Source of the DNA: Alteribacter aurantiacus DSM 18675
Lineage (GTDB): Bacteria > Bacillota > Bacilli > Bacillales > Salisediminibacteriaceae
DNA length: 64,000 nucleotides
Assembly: GCF_000429705.1 (NCBI RefSeq)
Contig: NZ_AUCJ01000011.1
Coordinates: 103,745 to 167,744 of the forward strand
Reading direction: 5' to 3'
Shown: positions 16,711 to 25,654 of the stretch, piece after piece
Numbering within the stretch: position 1 is the stretch's first letter
Layout of the letters: each line of letters begins with the position of its first letter
Notes under the pieces: model-generated
Databases searched by the model: none
What the model was told of the DNA's origin: nothing
What the model saw: only the letters and a program-made list of their open reading frames with translations
Translations under genes and position numbers: made by a program

Positions 16711-17073
16711 TTAAAACTTCAGACCAGCTTCACGAGCTGCATCTGCAAGTTCTTGGATTCGACCATGATAAAGGTATCCTCCGCGGTCAAATACCACAGT
16801 TTCAACACCTTGCTCAAGGGCACGTTTCGCAACCAATTCGCCGATTTGACGAGCCGCTTCTTTATTTCCGCCGTTATCAAGTTTAAGTTCTTTGTCTAAG
16901 CTCGATGCACCAGCAACTGTAACGCCATCGACGTCGTTAATTACTTGCGCATAAATGTGCTTATTAGAACGGAAAACATTCAAACGAGGACGTTCAGCAG
17001 TTCCCGTGATCGAGCGACGAACATGTGCGTGTCTTTTCTTACGTACCACGTTCTTGTCAGCCTTTGTGATCAT
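16711..17073 (-). CDS. rplR: 50S ribosomal protein L18
   Basis: A 120-residue L18 that binds 5S rRNA together with L5. It ends FDRGGYLYHGRIQELADAAR-EAGLKF, the typical family C terminus, and has the RLNVFRSNKHIYAQ segment. Confidence 0.97.
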   Translation of the reverse strand: MITKADKNVVRKKRHAHVRRSITGTAERPRLNVFRSNKHIYAQVINDVDGVTVAGASSLDKELKLDNGGNKEAARQIGELVAKRALEQGVETVVFDRGGYLYHGRIQELADAAREAGLKF

Positions 17074-17106
17074 TGAACGTCATTCCTTTCAATCCGTTAT
17101 TTAAAC

Positions 17107-17643
17107 TTATTTACCTGTTTTACCTTCTTTACGGCGTACGTATTCGCCTTGATAGCGAATTCCTTTGCCTTTGTAAGGTTCAGGTGGTCTTACAGCACGA
17201 ATGTTAGAAGCAAGTGCTCCAACGCGTTCTTTATCGATACCTTTTACGATAATTTTCGTGTTTTCAGGAACGTCAAGCTCAAGACCGTCTTCTGGATTAA
17301 ACTCAACAGGGTGAGATAGTCCAACGCTTAGAGTGACTTTGTTCCCTGACTTTTGAGCACGGTAACCTACACCGACTAGCTCAAGCGTCTTTTCAAATCC
17401 TTTAGTTACACCTTCGACCATGTTGTTGATCACGGAACGAGTAGTACCGTGAAGTGCGCGGTGATCTTTGTGATCAGATGGGCGCTCAACAGTGATCTGG
17501 TTGTCTTCTTGTTTTACGACCATGTCAGCGTGAAGTGTACGAGTTAGTTCACCTTTAGGTCCTTTGACCATAATGGTAGTACCTTCTAGTTTCACTTCAA
17601 CACCGGATGGAATCTCAACAGGTTTTAAACCAATTCGAGACAT
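17107..17643 (-). CDS. rplF: 50S ribosomal protein L6
   Basis: A 178-residue L6 (MSRIGLKPVEIPSGV start; RRPEPYKGKGIRY-type C-terminal block present as VRPPEPYKGKGIRYQGEYV). It lies near the factor-binding stalk base of the 50S subunit. Confidence 0.97.
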   Translation of the reverse strand: MSRIGLKPVEIPSGVEVKLEGTTIMVKGPKGELTRTLHADMVVKQEDNQITVERPSDHKDHRALHGTTRSVINNMVEGVTKGFEKTLELVGVGYRAQKSGNKVTLSVGLSHPVEFNPEDGLELDVPENTKIIVKGIDKERVGALASNIRAVRPPEPYKGKGIRYQGEYVRRKEGKTGK

Positions 17644-17671
17644 GCCTTACACCTCCATTCTTCCGTTCATA

Positions 17672-18070
17672 TTACCAAATGTATGCTAGTACTTCGCCGC
17701 CAACTTGCTTTTGACGAGCTTCTTTGTCTGTGATAATGCCAGTTGATGAAGAGATTACTGCGATTCCTAAACCGCCAAGTACTCGTGGTACTTCATCAGC
17801 TTTTGCATAAACACGTAGACCTGGTTTACTGATTTTCTTAAGTCCAGTGATAACGCGCTCGTTATTTACACCGTACTTAAGGAAAATACGAAGGATGCCT
17901 TGCTTGTTGTCCTCAATATATTCAAAGTCGCGAATGAAACCTTCACGCTTTAAGATGTCAGCAACTTCTTTCTTGATCTTGGAAGCAGGAAGCTCCAAGC
18001 TTGTATGACGTACAGTATTCGCATTACGAATACGAGTTAGCATATCTGCAATAGGATCAGTCATGACCAT
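17672..18070 (-). CDS. rpsH: 30S ribosomal protein S8
   Basis: A 132-residue S8 (MVMTDPIADMLTRIRNAN start, VISSSTGIITDKEARQ block). In other bacteria S8 is the translational repressor of the spc operon, by binding near rplE; no obvious mimic site was identified here. Confidence 0.97.
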   Translation of the reverse strand: MVMTDPIADMLTRIRNANTVRHTSLELPASKIKKEVADILKREGFIRDFEYIEDNKQGILRIFLKYGVNNERVITGLKKISKPGLRVYAKADEVPRVLGGLGIAVISSSTGIITDKEARQKQVGGEVLAYIW

Positions 18071-18097
18071 CGTATTTACCTCCTTCCCTACACGGAA

Positions 18098-18283
18098 TTA
18101 CCAGCTTGCTTTTTTAACGCCCGGAATTTGACCTTTGTGCGCGAGATCACGGAAACAGATACGGCACAATTTAAATTTGCGAATGACACTGTGTGGACGT
18201 CCACAACGTTCGCAACGTGTATATTCTTGCACATTGAACTTCTTAGGCTTTTTAGCTTTAGCGATCATTGATTTCTTTGCCAA
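18098..18283 (-). CDS. rpsN: 30S ribosomal protein S14, zinc-binding type
   Basis: A 61-residue short S14 with the zinc ribbon C-E-R-C ... C-R-I-C (residues 24-43), the housekeeping form in Bacillus. Translation starts at TTG behind AAAAGGAGGTTTGAACC. Confidence 0.97.
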   Translation of the reverse strand: MAKKSMIAKAKKPKKFNVQEYTRCERCGRPHSVIRKFKLCRICFRDLAHKGQIPGVKKASW

Positions 18284-18310
18284 GGTTCAAACCTCCTTTT
18301 CGGCGAGATC

Positions 18311-18850
18311 TTATTTTTGAAACGGCATACCCATTTGAGTGAGTAGTTCACGAGCTTCTTCATCCGTTTCAGCCGTAGTAACAATGACGATGTCCATTCC
18401 ACGAACTTTATCTACATTGTCATACTCAATTTCAGGGAAAATTAACTGCTCTTTAACTCCCAATGTATAGTTACCTCGTCCGTCAAAGGCTTTCTTTGAA
18501 ACCCCGCGGAAGTCACGTACACGCGGCAAAGAAACAGCGATAAGTTTATCAAGGAAATCATACATGCGCTCACCGCGAAGGGTTACTTTCGCACCGATCG
18601 GCATACCTTCACGAAGCTTGAAGCCTGCAATAGACTTTTTCGCTTTAGTGATGATTGGCTTTTGACCAGAAAGCTCAGTAAGTTCTTCAACAGCTTTGTC
18701 TAGTACTTTAGAGTTCTGAACCGCATCACCAATACCCATGTTGATTACGATCTTATCGATTTGTGGAACTGCCATTACGGAAGAGTAATTGAATTTTTCA
18801 GTAAGAACTGGAACAATCTCTCCATTGTATCTTTCTTTAAGACGACTCAT
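18311..18850 (-). CDS. rplE: 50S ribosomal protein L5
   Basis: A 179-residue L5, binds 5S rRNA and the P-site tRNA. The motifs KIVINMGIGDAV, KKSIAGFKLREGMPIG and the VVTTAETDEEARELL tail are all present. Confidence 0.97.
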   Translation of the reverse strand: MSRLKERYNGEIVPVLTEKFNYSSVMAVPQIDKIVINMGIGDAVQNSKVLDKAVEELTELSGQKPIITKAKKSIAGFKLREGMPIGAKVTLRGERMYDFLDKLIAVSLPRVRDFRGVSKKAFDGRGNYTLGVKEQLIFPEIEYDNVDKVRGMDIVIVTTAETDEEARELLTQMGMPFQK

Positions 18851-18881
18851 AGTGGTGAACCTCCTTTCAACCTAAAACTTG

Positions 18882-19193
18882 TTACTTATCTAACGCTTCG
18901 CCGGATTTCTTGGCGATACGAATTTTTTTACCGTTTTCTACTTTATATCCAACACGTGTTGGTTCGCCCGATTTCGGGTCGATCGGCATTACGTTAGAAA
19001 CGTGAATAGCCGCTTCCTGGTTCAAAATACCGCCTTGTGGGTTCGCTTGAGATGGTTTCGCATGTTTTTTCACCATGTTAACACCTTCTACAAGTACGCG
19101 GTCTTTGCTCGGATATGCTTCAAGGATTTTTCCTTCCTTGCCTTTGTCCTTACCAGAGATTACCTTAACGCTATCTCCCTTTTTTACATGCAT
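18882..19193 (-). CDS. rplX: 50S ribosomal protein L24
   Basis: A 103-residue L24 with an N-terminal KOW motif (VKVISGKDKGKEGKIL). An upstream in-frame start at 19217 exists, but the ATG at 19193 is preceded by TAAGGAGGTGCCCCTC and matches the family N terminus MHVKKGDSV. It initiates 50S assembly. Confidence 0.97.
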   Translation of the reverse strand: MHVKKGDSVKVISGKDKGKEGKILEAYPSKDRVLVEGVNMVKKHAKPSQANPQGGILNQEAAIHVSNVMPIDPKSGEPTRVGYKVENGKKIRIAKKSGEALDK

Positions 19194-19234
19194 GAGGGGC
19201 ACCTCCTTAACAGACATTTCGTGTCCATTTATGA

Positions 19235-19603
19235 TTAAAGAACTTCAGGAGCCAAGGATACAATCTTCATGAATTGGTTTTCACGAAGTTCACGGGCAAC
19301 TGGTCCGAAGATACGAGTACCACGTGGGCTCTTGTCATCACGTACGATTACCGCTGCGTTCTCGTCAAACTTAATGTAAGATCCGTCTGGACGACGCGCA
19401 CCACTCTTAGAGCGTACGATTACCGCCTTAACGACTTCACCCTTCTTGACAACGCCACCAGGTGTTGCTTGTTTTACGGAACAAACAATAATGTCACCGA
19501 TGTTGGCTACTTTACGTCCGGAACCTCCGAGAACTTTGATACATTGTACTTCACGGGCACCTGAGTTATCAGCTACTTTTAAACGACTTTCTTGTTGGAT
19601 CAT
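19235..19603 (-). CDS. rplN: 50S ribosomal protein L14
   Basis: A 122-residue L14 (MIQQESRLKVADNSGAREV start, ARELRENQFMKIVSLAPEVL end). Its surface is the docking site of the silencing factor RsfS in other bacteria. Confidence 0.97.
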   Translation of the reverse strand: MIQQESRLKVADNSGAREVQCIKVLGGSGRKVANIGDIIVCSVKQATPGGVVKKGEVVKAVIVRSKSGARRPDGSYIKFDENAAVIVRDDKSPRGTRIFGPVARELRENQFMKIVSLAPEVL

Positions 19604-19653
19604 GGATCAATTTACCTCCCTTCAGGTAAGCAAACGTCAGTCTTTATCTTTTA

Positions 19654-19917
19654 TTAAACGATGACAGCTTCTTCAACGACTTCTACAAGACGGAAGCGCT
19701 TGTCTTTTGAAAGCGGACGAGTCTCCATTACGCGGACGATATCTCCAGCTTTCGCAGTGTTATTTTCATCATGTGCTTTTAACTTTTTGGAGTATTTAAC
19801 GCGTTTGCCGTATAGCGGATGCATTTTGTACGTTTCTACAAGAACAGTGATCGTTTTGTCCATTTTGTCGGATACAACACGACCTGTGTAAGTCTTGCGG
19901 TTATTACGCTCAGCCAC
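19654..19917 (-). CDS. rpsQ: 30S ribosomal protein S17
   Basis: An 87-residue S17 with GRVVSDKMDKTITVLVE and the C-terminal ETRPLSKDKRFRLVEVVE block. The start is GTG behind AGGAGGTTTGCACT. Confidence 0.96.
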   Translation of the reverse strand: MAERNNRKTYTGRVVSDKMDKTITVLVETYKMHPLYGKRVKYSKKLKAHDENNTAKAGDIVRVMETRPLSKDKRFRLVEVVEEAVIV

Positions 19918-19938
19918 AGTGCAAACCTCCTCTCAGTA

Positions 19939-20142
19939 TTAATCGTTAGTAATTCCAAGCTCTCTTTCACGCAAAACTGTTTTCGCACGTGCAATAGCTT
20001 TTTTAACTTCACGGATGCGGGCTGGATTGTCTAACTGTCCAGTCGCAAGTTGAAAGCGAAGGTTGAAAAGCTCTTCTTTAAGAGACTTTGACTTTTGTTC
20101 AATCTCAGCAGTGGTTAGGTTGCGGATCTCATTAGCTCTCAT
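19939..20142 (-). CDS. rpmC: 50S ribosomal protein L29
   Basis: A 67-residue L29 (MRANEIRNLTTAEIEQKSK start, LNPARIREVKK-type block present as LDNPARIREVKKAIARAKT). The longer frame to 20163 adds seven non-conserved residues; the ATG at 20142 matches the family and overlaps the end of rplP by 11 bp. It lies beside the peptide exit tunnel. Confidence 0.95.
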   Translation of the reverse strand: MRANEIRNLTTAEIEQKSKSLKEELFNLRFQLATGQLDNPARIREVKKAIARAKTVLRERELGITND

Positions 20143-20566
20143 TTGCGTCACCACCCACTTCATCTCGTTTTACAAACTTAGTTTTGATCGGTAGTTTGTG
20201 AGAAGCAAGTCGTAGTGCTTCACGCGCAACTTCTTCAGAAACCCCCGCAATTTCAAACATGATTTTCCCTGGTTTTACTACTGCAACCCATCCTTCAGGA
20301 GCACCTTTACCGGAACCCATTCGAACTTCTAGAGGTTTAGCAGTGTAAGGCTTATCTGGGAAAATTTTAATCCATACTTTACCGCCACGTTTCATATAAC
20401 GTGTCATAGCAATACGAGCTGACTCGATTTGTCTGTTTGTAATCCAAGACGCTTCGAGAGCTTGCAGGCCGTATTCACCAAATGCAACTTCTGTGCCGCC
20501 TTTCGCACGACCGCGCATCTTACCACGGTGCTCACGACGGAATTTTACACGTTTAGGCATTAGCAT
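20132..20566 (-). CDS. rplP: 50S ribosomal protein L16
   Basis: A 144-residue L16 (MLMPKRVKFRREHRGKM start, MGSGKGAPEGWVAVVKPG block), which organises the A-site tRNA elbow contact. The same length as in B. subtilis. Confidence 0.97.
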   Translation of the reverse strand: MLMPKRVKFRREHRGKMRGRAKGGTEVAFGEYGLQALEASWITNRQIESARIAMTRYMKRGGKVWIKIFPDKPYTAKPLEVRMGSGKGAPEGWVAVVKPGKIMFEIAGVSEEVAREALRLASHKLPIKTKFVKRDEVGGDANES

Positions 20567-20568
20567 GA

Positions 20569-21228
20569 TTATTTTCCTCCTTCCTCTTGTTTCGTTCCTT
20601 TCGTCGGAAGGACTTCACCACGATAGATCCAGATCTTAACACCGATTTTACCGTAGGTAGTGTCTGCTTCTGCAGTACCGTAGTCGATGTCCGCACGAAG
20701 TGTGTGTAGTGGTACAGTACCTTCGCTGTAAGATTCAGAACGAGCAATGTCCGCTCCGCCTAGACGTCCTGAAACTTGGGTACGAATACCTTGTGCTCCA
20801 GCACGCATTGTGCGTTGGATTGTTTGCTTCATAGCACGACGGAAAGAAATACGATTTTCTAGTTGGCGAGCAACGTTGTCAGCAACAAGACGAGCATCTT
20901 TGTCCGGAGACTTGATTTCGTTAATGTTGATGTGTACACGCTTGCCAGTAAGTTGGTTAAGAGCTTTACGTAAAGCTTCTACTTCAGATCCACCTTTACC
21001 GATAACCATTCCTGGTTTAGCAGTATAGATCGTAACGTTCACGCGGTTAGCGGCACGTTCGATTTCGATAGTGGATACGGATGCGTCTTTTAGACGCTTC
21101 TCAAGATACTCACGAATTTTAATGTCTTCGTGAAGTAGATCAGCATAGTCTTTATCTGCATACCATTGGGACTCCCATCCGCGAATAACGCCGACACGCA
21201 GTCCGTTAGGATTCACTTTTTGACCCAC
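20569..21228 (-). CDS. rpsC: 30S ribosomal protein S3
   Basis: A 219-residue S3 with the KH domain containing KPGMVIGKGGSEVEALR (about 76-92), part of the mRNA entry site. The start is GTG (MGQKVNPNGLRVGVIRGW) behind GAAGGAGGGATAAGCA. It ends 2 bp before rplP. Confidence 0.97.
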   Translation of the reverse strand: MGQKVNPNGLRVGVIRGWESQWYADKDYADLLHEDIKIREYLEKRLKDASVSTIEIERAANRVNVTIYTAKPGMVIGKGGSEVEALRKALNQLTGKRVHININEIKSPDKDARLVADNVARQLENRISFRRAMKQTIQRTMRAGAQGIRTQVSGRLGGADIARSESYSEGTVPLHTLRADIDYGTAEADTTYGKIGVKIWIYRGEVLPTKGTKQEEGGK

Positions 21229-21231
21229 TGC

Positions 21232-21573
21232 TTATCCCTCCTTCTTTTCTGTAAGAACAACTGTAATATGACTCGTACGTTTGTTGATTCGGCTAGCTCG
21301 ACCCATCGCACGTGGACGGAATCTTTTAAGTGTAACACCTTCATCAACGAATACTTGACTTACAACCAAGTTGTTTGGTTCCATTTCGTAATTGTGCTCA
21401 GCGTTAGCGATTGCCGAGTTAACAAGTTTCTCAACGATTGGAGAAGCTGATCTCGGAGTGTGTTTAAGGATTGAGATGGCTTCGCCAACTTCCTTACCAC
21501 GAATTAAGTCAACCACTAAACGTGCCTTGCGAGGAGCAATACGCACTTGTTTCGCTACTGCTTTTGCTTCCAT
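21232..21573 (-). CDS. rplV: 50S ribosomal protein L22
   Basis: A 113-residue L22 whose beta-hairpin (KRFRPRAMGRASRINKRTSH) lines the exit tunnel, where macrolide-resistance changes occur; the hairpin looks intact. Only 3 bp separate it from rpsC. Confidence 0.97.
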   Translation of the reverse strand: MEAKAVAKQVRIAPRKARLVVDLIRGKEVGEAISILKHTPRSASPIVEKLVNSAIANAEHNYEMEPNNLVVSQVFVDEGVTLKRFRPRAMGRASRINKRTSHITVVLTEKKEG

Positions 21574-21594
21574 GGAAAGTACCTCCCCTCTTTA

Positions 21595-21873
21595 TTAGCG
21601 TCTTGTTTTCTTGTCGTCAGAAGCGTGGCCTTTGTAAGTTCTTGATGGTGCGAACTCGCCAAGCTTGTGTCCAACCATATCTTCATTTACGTAAACCGGT
21701 ACGTGTTTACGACCATCGTAAACTGCGATCGTGTGACCGATGAATTGTGGGAAAATTGTAGATCTACGAGACCAAGTCTTGATCACTTTCTTGTCATCAT
21801 TCTCGTTTTGTACTTCAACTTTCTTCATTAGATGTTCATCGACAAAAGGTCCTTTTTTTAAGCTGCGACCCAT
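21595..21873 (-). CDS. rpsS: 30S ribosomal protein S19
   Basis: A 92-residue S19 (MGRSLKKGPFVDEHLMKKV start, HKLGEFAPSRTYKGH block). It pairs with S13 in the 30S head. Confidence 0.97.
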   Translation of the reverse strand: MGRSLKKGPFVDEHLMKKVEVQNENDDKKVIKTWSRRSTIFPQFIGHTIAVYDGRKHVPVYVNEDMVGHKLGEFAPSRTYKGHASDDKKTRR

Positions 21874-21936
21874 GTGTGTACCTCCCTTCGTGATTGACCT
21901 ACGGTTCTTCTTAACGAGAACCGTAGTACAATCCCG

Positions 21937-22767
21937 TTATTTTTTGCGACGACGCACAATATATTTATCCGTGTCTTTGTTTTTCTTACGCGTTTTGAAT
22001 CCAAGTGTTGGTTTACCCCAAGGAGACATTGGTGATTTACGTCCGATTGGCGCACGTCCTTCACCACCACCGTGTGGGTGATCAACAGGGTTCATAACAG
22101 AACCACGAACAGTTGGGCGCTTGCCTAACCAACGAGAACGACCGGCTTTACCGATTGTTACAAGTTCGTGCTCTGCGTTTCCTACTTGACCGATTGTAGC
22201 GCGGCAAGTAGCAAGGATCATACGAGTTTCACCAGAGCGAAGACGTACAAGTACGTAATCTCCTTCTTTACCAAGAAGTTGAGCTTCAGCACCTGCTGAA
22301 CGCACTAGCTGTCCACCTTTACCAGGCTTAAGCTCGATGTTGTGGATGATTGTACCCACTGGAATGTCTTTCAGTTGAAGAGCGTTACCGATTTTGATGT
22401 CGGCGTCTTTTCCTGAGAAGATTTCCATACCAACTTTAAGTCCTTTTGGTGCAAGGATGTAACGCTTCTCTCCATCAACATAGTTGATAAGAGCGATGTT
22501 CGCAGAACGGTTTGGATCGTATTCGATCGTAGCAACGCGGCCTGGAATTCCATCTTTGTTACGCTTAAAGTCGATGATACGGTATTGACGCTTATGTCCG
22601 CCACCTTGGTGACGTACAGTAATGCGACCATGGTTGTTTCGACCAGCTTTTTTGCTAAGTGGAGCTAGTAGAGACTTTTCCGGTTTGTCGGTCGTGATTT
22701 CTTGGAAGTCAAGAACAGACATTCCACGACGACCGTTAGTGGTTGGTTTATACTTTTTAATAGCCAT
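21937..22767 (-). CDS. rplB: 50S ribosomal protein L2
   Basis: A 276-residue L2, close to the peptidyl-transferase centre and needed for its activity. The VMNPVDHPHGGGEGRAPIG segment with the conserved histidine (about residues 221-239) is present. Confidence 0.98.
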   Translation of the reverse strand: MAIKKYKPTTNGRRGMSVLDFQEITTDKPEKSLLAPLSKKAGRNNHGRITVRHQGGGHKRQYRIIDFKRNKDGIPGRVATIEYDPNRSANIALINYVDGEKRYILAPKGLKVGMEIFSGKDADIKIGNALQLKDIPVGTIIHNIELKPGKGGQLVRSAGAEAQLLGKEGDYVLVRLRSGETRMILATCRATIGQVGNAEHELVTIGKAGRSRWLGKRPTVRGSVMNPVDHPHGGGEGRAPIGRKSPMSPWGKPTLGFKTRKKNKDTDKYIVRRRKK

Positions 22768-22799
22768 CAGGGTTTCCCTCCTTCTTTAAAAAATAATTC

Positions 22800-23090
22800 T
22801 TATACACCTTCAAAGAAGTCTAGTTCTTTGCTATCTGGTGTTAACTGAACAATGGCTTTTTTGCGCTTGCTCTTGTAGCCTGTATAACGTCCGAAACGAC
22901 GGAATTTACCTTTGTAATTCTGTGTGTTGACTTTTTCTACTGTTACACCAAAGATCTCTTCGATAGCGACTTTGATCTGAGTCTTGTTAGCGCGAGTGTC
23001 CACTTCAAAAGTGTACTTTTTCTCTTCCATCAAGTCAGTAGAACGTTCAGTGATTACGGGGCGCTTAATAATATCACGAGCGTTTGCCAT
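22800..23090 (-). CDS. rplW: 50S ribosomal protein L23
   Basis: A 96-residue L23, the docking site for trigger factor and SRP at the tunnel exit (RDIIKRPVITERSTDLM start). The start codon overlaps the rplD stop by one base (TAATG). Confidence 0.97.
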   Translation of the reverse strand: MANARDIIKRPVITERSTDLMEEKKYTFEVDTRANKTQIKVAIEEIFGVTVEKVNTQNYKGKFRRFGRYTGYKSKRKKAIVQLTPDSKELDFFEGV

Positions 23091-23713
23091 TATGCAAGCA
23101 CCTCCTCTACCTTTTTAACAGCGTCTTGAGTGATCACAAGGTTGCTGTGGCTCACGACGTCTAACACATTAATACCATCTGCAGTAACTGTTTTTACTCC
23201 AGGTAGGTTGCGTGTAGAAAGAGCGATAGCGTCATTGTAGTCAGCTGTTACAACAAGTGTTTTTTCTCCTGAAGTAAGACCGGCTAAAACGGCTTTCATC
23301 TCTTTTGTTTTTGGTGTTTCTAGGCTCAATCCTTCTAGTACGCGAATTTCTTCAGCTTGTACTTTAGAAGAAAGAGCAGATTTGATCGCCAAACGACGAA
23401 CTTTTTTCGGTAATTTGTAGCCATAGCTACGAGGTGTAGGACCGAATGCGACACCCCCGCCAACCCATAATGGTGAACGGATTGTACCGTGACGGGCACG
23501 GCCAGTACCTTTTTGTCTCCAAGGTTTCTTTCCGCCACCGCGAACGTCTGAACGTCCTTTGACAGAGTGAGTACCTTGTCTTTGTGAAGCTTGCTGCATG
23601 ATAACAGCGTCATATAGAACACTTTCATTTGGTTCAATACCGAAAATGCTATCGGATAGCTCGATATCGCCAACTTGAGAGCCAGTTTGGTTAAATAAAG
23701 TAACTTTAGGCAT
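23090..23713 (-). CDS. rplD: 50S ribosomal protein L4
   Basis: A 207-residue L4 with the tunnel-reaching loop KPWRQKGTGRARHGTIRSP (about 63-81). In proteobacteria L4 represses the S10 operon; in Bacillus this is not established, and no leader of that type is evident upstream of rpsJ. Confidence 0.97.
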   Translation of the reverse strand: MPKVTLFNQTGSQVGDIELSDSIFGIEPNESVLYDAVIMQQASQRQGTHSVKGRSDVRGGGKKPWRQKGTGRARHGTIRSPLWVGGGVAFGPTPRSYGYKLPKKVRRLAIKSALSSKVQAEEIRVLEGLSLETPKTKEMKAVLAGLTSGEKTLVVTADYNDAIALSTRNLPGVKTVTADGINVLDVVSHSNLVITQDAVKKVEEVLA

Positions 23714-23742
23714 CAGGGCTCCTCCTTTCCTAATCGATCTAC

Positions 23743-24372
23743 TTATTTAGCTTTTACAGCAGATTCTACTGTAACGAAGCTTTTCTTAGCGCCTGGTACA
23801 TTTCCTTTTACCAAGAGCAGGTTACGTTCTGTATCAACACGGACAACTTCAAGGTTTTGAACCGTTTTTGTTTCTCCACCCATTTGTCCAGGTAAGTTTT
23901 TACCTTTACGTACGTGGTTCGGGTCTACAGGTCCCATTGAACCAGGGCGACGGTGATAACGTGAACCGTGGGACATTGGTCCGCGGGATTGGTTATGGCG
24001 CTTGATCGCACCTTGGAAACCTTTACCTTTGGATTGTCCTGTTACGTCTACAACGTCTCCAGCTGTAAAAGTATCTACTTTGACTTCCTGACCAACTGCA
24101 TAATCCGCTAAGTTCACATCGCGAATTTCTCTAACGAAGCGCTTAGGGGCAGTGTCAGCTTTAGCAGCGTGTCCTTTTTCAGGTTTGTTAGCGCGGTGGT
24201 CTTTCTTGTCACCGTAACCAACTTGAATAGCTTCGTAACCGTCAGCTTCAACCGTCTTCTTTTGAAGAACAACGTTTGGAGTCGCTTCGATTACTGTTAC
24301 TGGGATGACCTCGCCGTTTTCAGCGAACACTTGAGTCATTCCTAATTTCTTACCTAAGATTCCTTTGGTCAT
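23743..24372 (-). CDS. rplC: 50S ribosomal protein L3
   Basis: A 209-residue L3 (MTKGILGKKLGMTQVFAENG start, SRGPMSHGSRYHRRPGSMG core), an assembly initiator whose central loop approaches the peptidyl-transferase centre. Confidence 0.98.
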   Translation of the reverse strand: MTKGILGKKLGMTQVFAENGEVIPVTVIEATPNVVLQKKTVEADGYEAIQVGYGDKKDHRANKPEKGHAAKADTAPKRFVREIRDVNLADYAVGQEVKVDTFTAGDVVDVTGQSKGKGFQGAIKRHNQSRGPMSHGSRYHRRPGSMGPVDPNHVRKGKNLPGQMGGETKTVQNLEVVRVDTERNLLLVKGNVPGAKKSFVTVESAVKAK

Positions 24373-24402
24373 GAGTCACACCTCCTGTTATTAAACAATC
24401 AT

Positions 24403-24711
24403 TTATAGTTTGATTTCAATGTCAACGCCTGATGGCAGGTCTAATCTCATTAGAGCATCCACAGTTTGTGGTGTTGGCTCAATGATGTCGATTAAACGCT
24501 TATGAGTACGCATCTCGAACTGCTCACGAGAATCCTTGTATTTGTGTACCGCACGAAGAACCGTGTAAATAGACTTTTCAGTTGGTAGTGGGATTGGCCC
24601 CGCTACACTTGCACCTGAACGCTTTGCTGTTTCAACGATTTTCTCTGCAGATTGATCAAGAGTTCTGTGATCGTAAGCTTTAAGACGAATACGAATCTTT
24701 TGTTTTGCCAT
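24403..24711 (-). CDS. rpsJ: 30S ribosomal protein S10
   Basis: A 102-residue S10 and transcription antitermination factor NusE (MAKQKIRIRLKAYDHRTLD start). The frame is open 26 codons further upstream, but the ATG at 24711 is preceded by GAAGGAGGTAATCAA and matches the family. It heads the S10-spc-alpha superoperon. Confidence 0.97.
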   Translation of the reverse strand: MAKQKIRIRLKAYDHRTLDQSAEKIVETAKRSGASVAGPIPLPTEKSIYTVLRAVHKYKDSREQFEMRTHKRLIDIIEPTPQTVDALMRLDLPSGVDIEIKL

Positions 24712-24849
24712 TTGATTACCTCCTTCTTTCGCCCATTTTTGGAAATAGACTTGCTCCGCGGAAATTGTCCTCGCACCGTCCCATGGCAAAGGGGCCTGGT
24801 GTGTCGGTAACCTCCCACATCTACGCCTGTCATGTGACCAACATTATTC

Positions 24850-24878
24850 AGTATACATGAATCCAACTCAGGAATCAA
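24850..24878 (-). promoter_or_regulatory. Sigma-A promoter of the S10-spc-alpha operon
   Basis: TTGATT, 17 bp, TATACT on the minus strand, with an A/T-rich stretch (many A/T runs) just upstream that could serve as an UP element. The resulting leader before rpsJ is about 130 nt. Confidence 0.82.
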
Positions 24879-25113
24879 GTTTTTTTCATAAATAATATGT
24901 TCAATCACAATTATCTATTATATAGATTATCGCCTTGTATTTCAAGGGTTAGACAGTGTGGGAATGTTTTCTTTTTAGAGTGGTTTCGATTGGGAAGTAA
25001 TTCGGAGTATTTTTCTATAAAGCATAGGATCTATTCTGAGATTTACTTGTTGAGTAAAAATCAAGAATGCTAAAAAACGTTAGTTGATTTAATCCTAAAA
25101 AAAAACCATAGTT

Positions 25114-25424
25114 GATGGAAACGGCATGACCTTCGCTTTCCGCGGTGGTACCGGCGAGCCTCCTCGAGCTGGCGCTCTGCGGGGTCTCCCCTGGCCCCTA
25201 CTAGAAGGCACTGAAAAAGTTCGATCTTTAACTTTTTCAGTGCCTTCGAAGCAATGAGCGTAACGGTTGCCTGTTTTGAAAGCATGATACGAGTGGATTT
25301 CTCGTATCAGGCGCGCAACCTGGAGCCATTGCCATTCAAATAAAGGCAGTGAAAAAGTCGGGGTGTACTTTTTCAGTGGCTTCCTCCTACTACCGCAGGA
25401 GTCTTCGGTCATGCCGTTTCCATC
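25114..25424 (+). repeat. Dispersed inverted-repeat element, copy B (largest)
   Basis: A perfect 18-bp terminal inverted repeat (GATGGAAACGGCATGACC and its complement at 25407-25424) encloses the GC-rich core CTTTCCGCGGTGGTACCGG...GCGAGCCTCCTCG and the closing CCGCAGGAGTCT. Nested inside are an 18-bp-stem hairpin at 25204-25247, a second related hairpin at 25343-25382, and a GATACGAG/CTCGTATC hairpin near 25287. No coding capacity. It lies between the tuf terminator and the S10 promoter. The remaining A/T-rich parts of the 24879-25611 gap (24960-25113 and 25425-25611) show nothing further. Confidence 0.8.
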
Positions 25425-25611
25425 TCATCTCTTTATACCAAGATTCATATTTCAAATTAATATATTCATTATTAATAGCTGCCTGTTCTGTTGTCGTTCA
25501 CTACAGTTGCACCTCTCATAATCAAATGTCAGCCAAGGGTTGTGAGTCTAACGAAGACAACTTTGTTTTCCAGGACATATAATATAGAAGAAACACGTAC
25601 AAATAAATATA

Positions 25612-25646
25612 AAAAACAACCCTTGGGAAAATCCCAAGGGTTGTTT
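25612..25646 (-). terminator. Intrinsic terminator after tuf
   Basis: A perfect stem of about 15 bp (AAACAACCCTTGGGA / TCCCAAGGGTTGTTT) lies 9 bp after the tuf stop and is followed on the minus strand by TTTTTTATATTTATTT. It closes the str operon. Confidence 0.95.
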
Positions 25647-25654
25647 GAAAGTTA

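Noticed and set aside
24712..24843. Proteobacteria-type S10 leader bound by L4
   Set aside because: The 130-nt leader shows no hairpin of that type followed by a T-tract; L4 control of this kind is not established in Bacillaceae.
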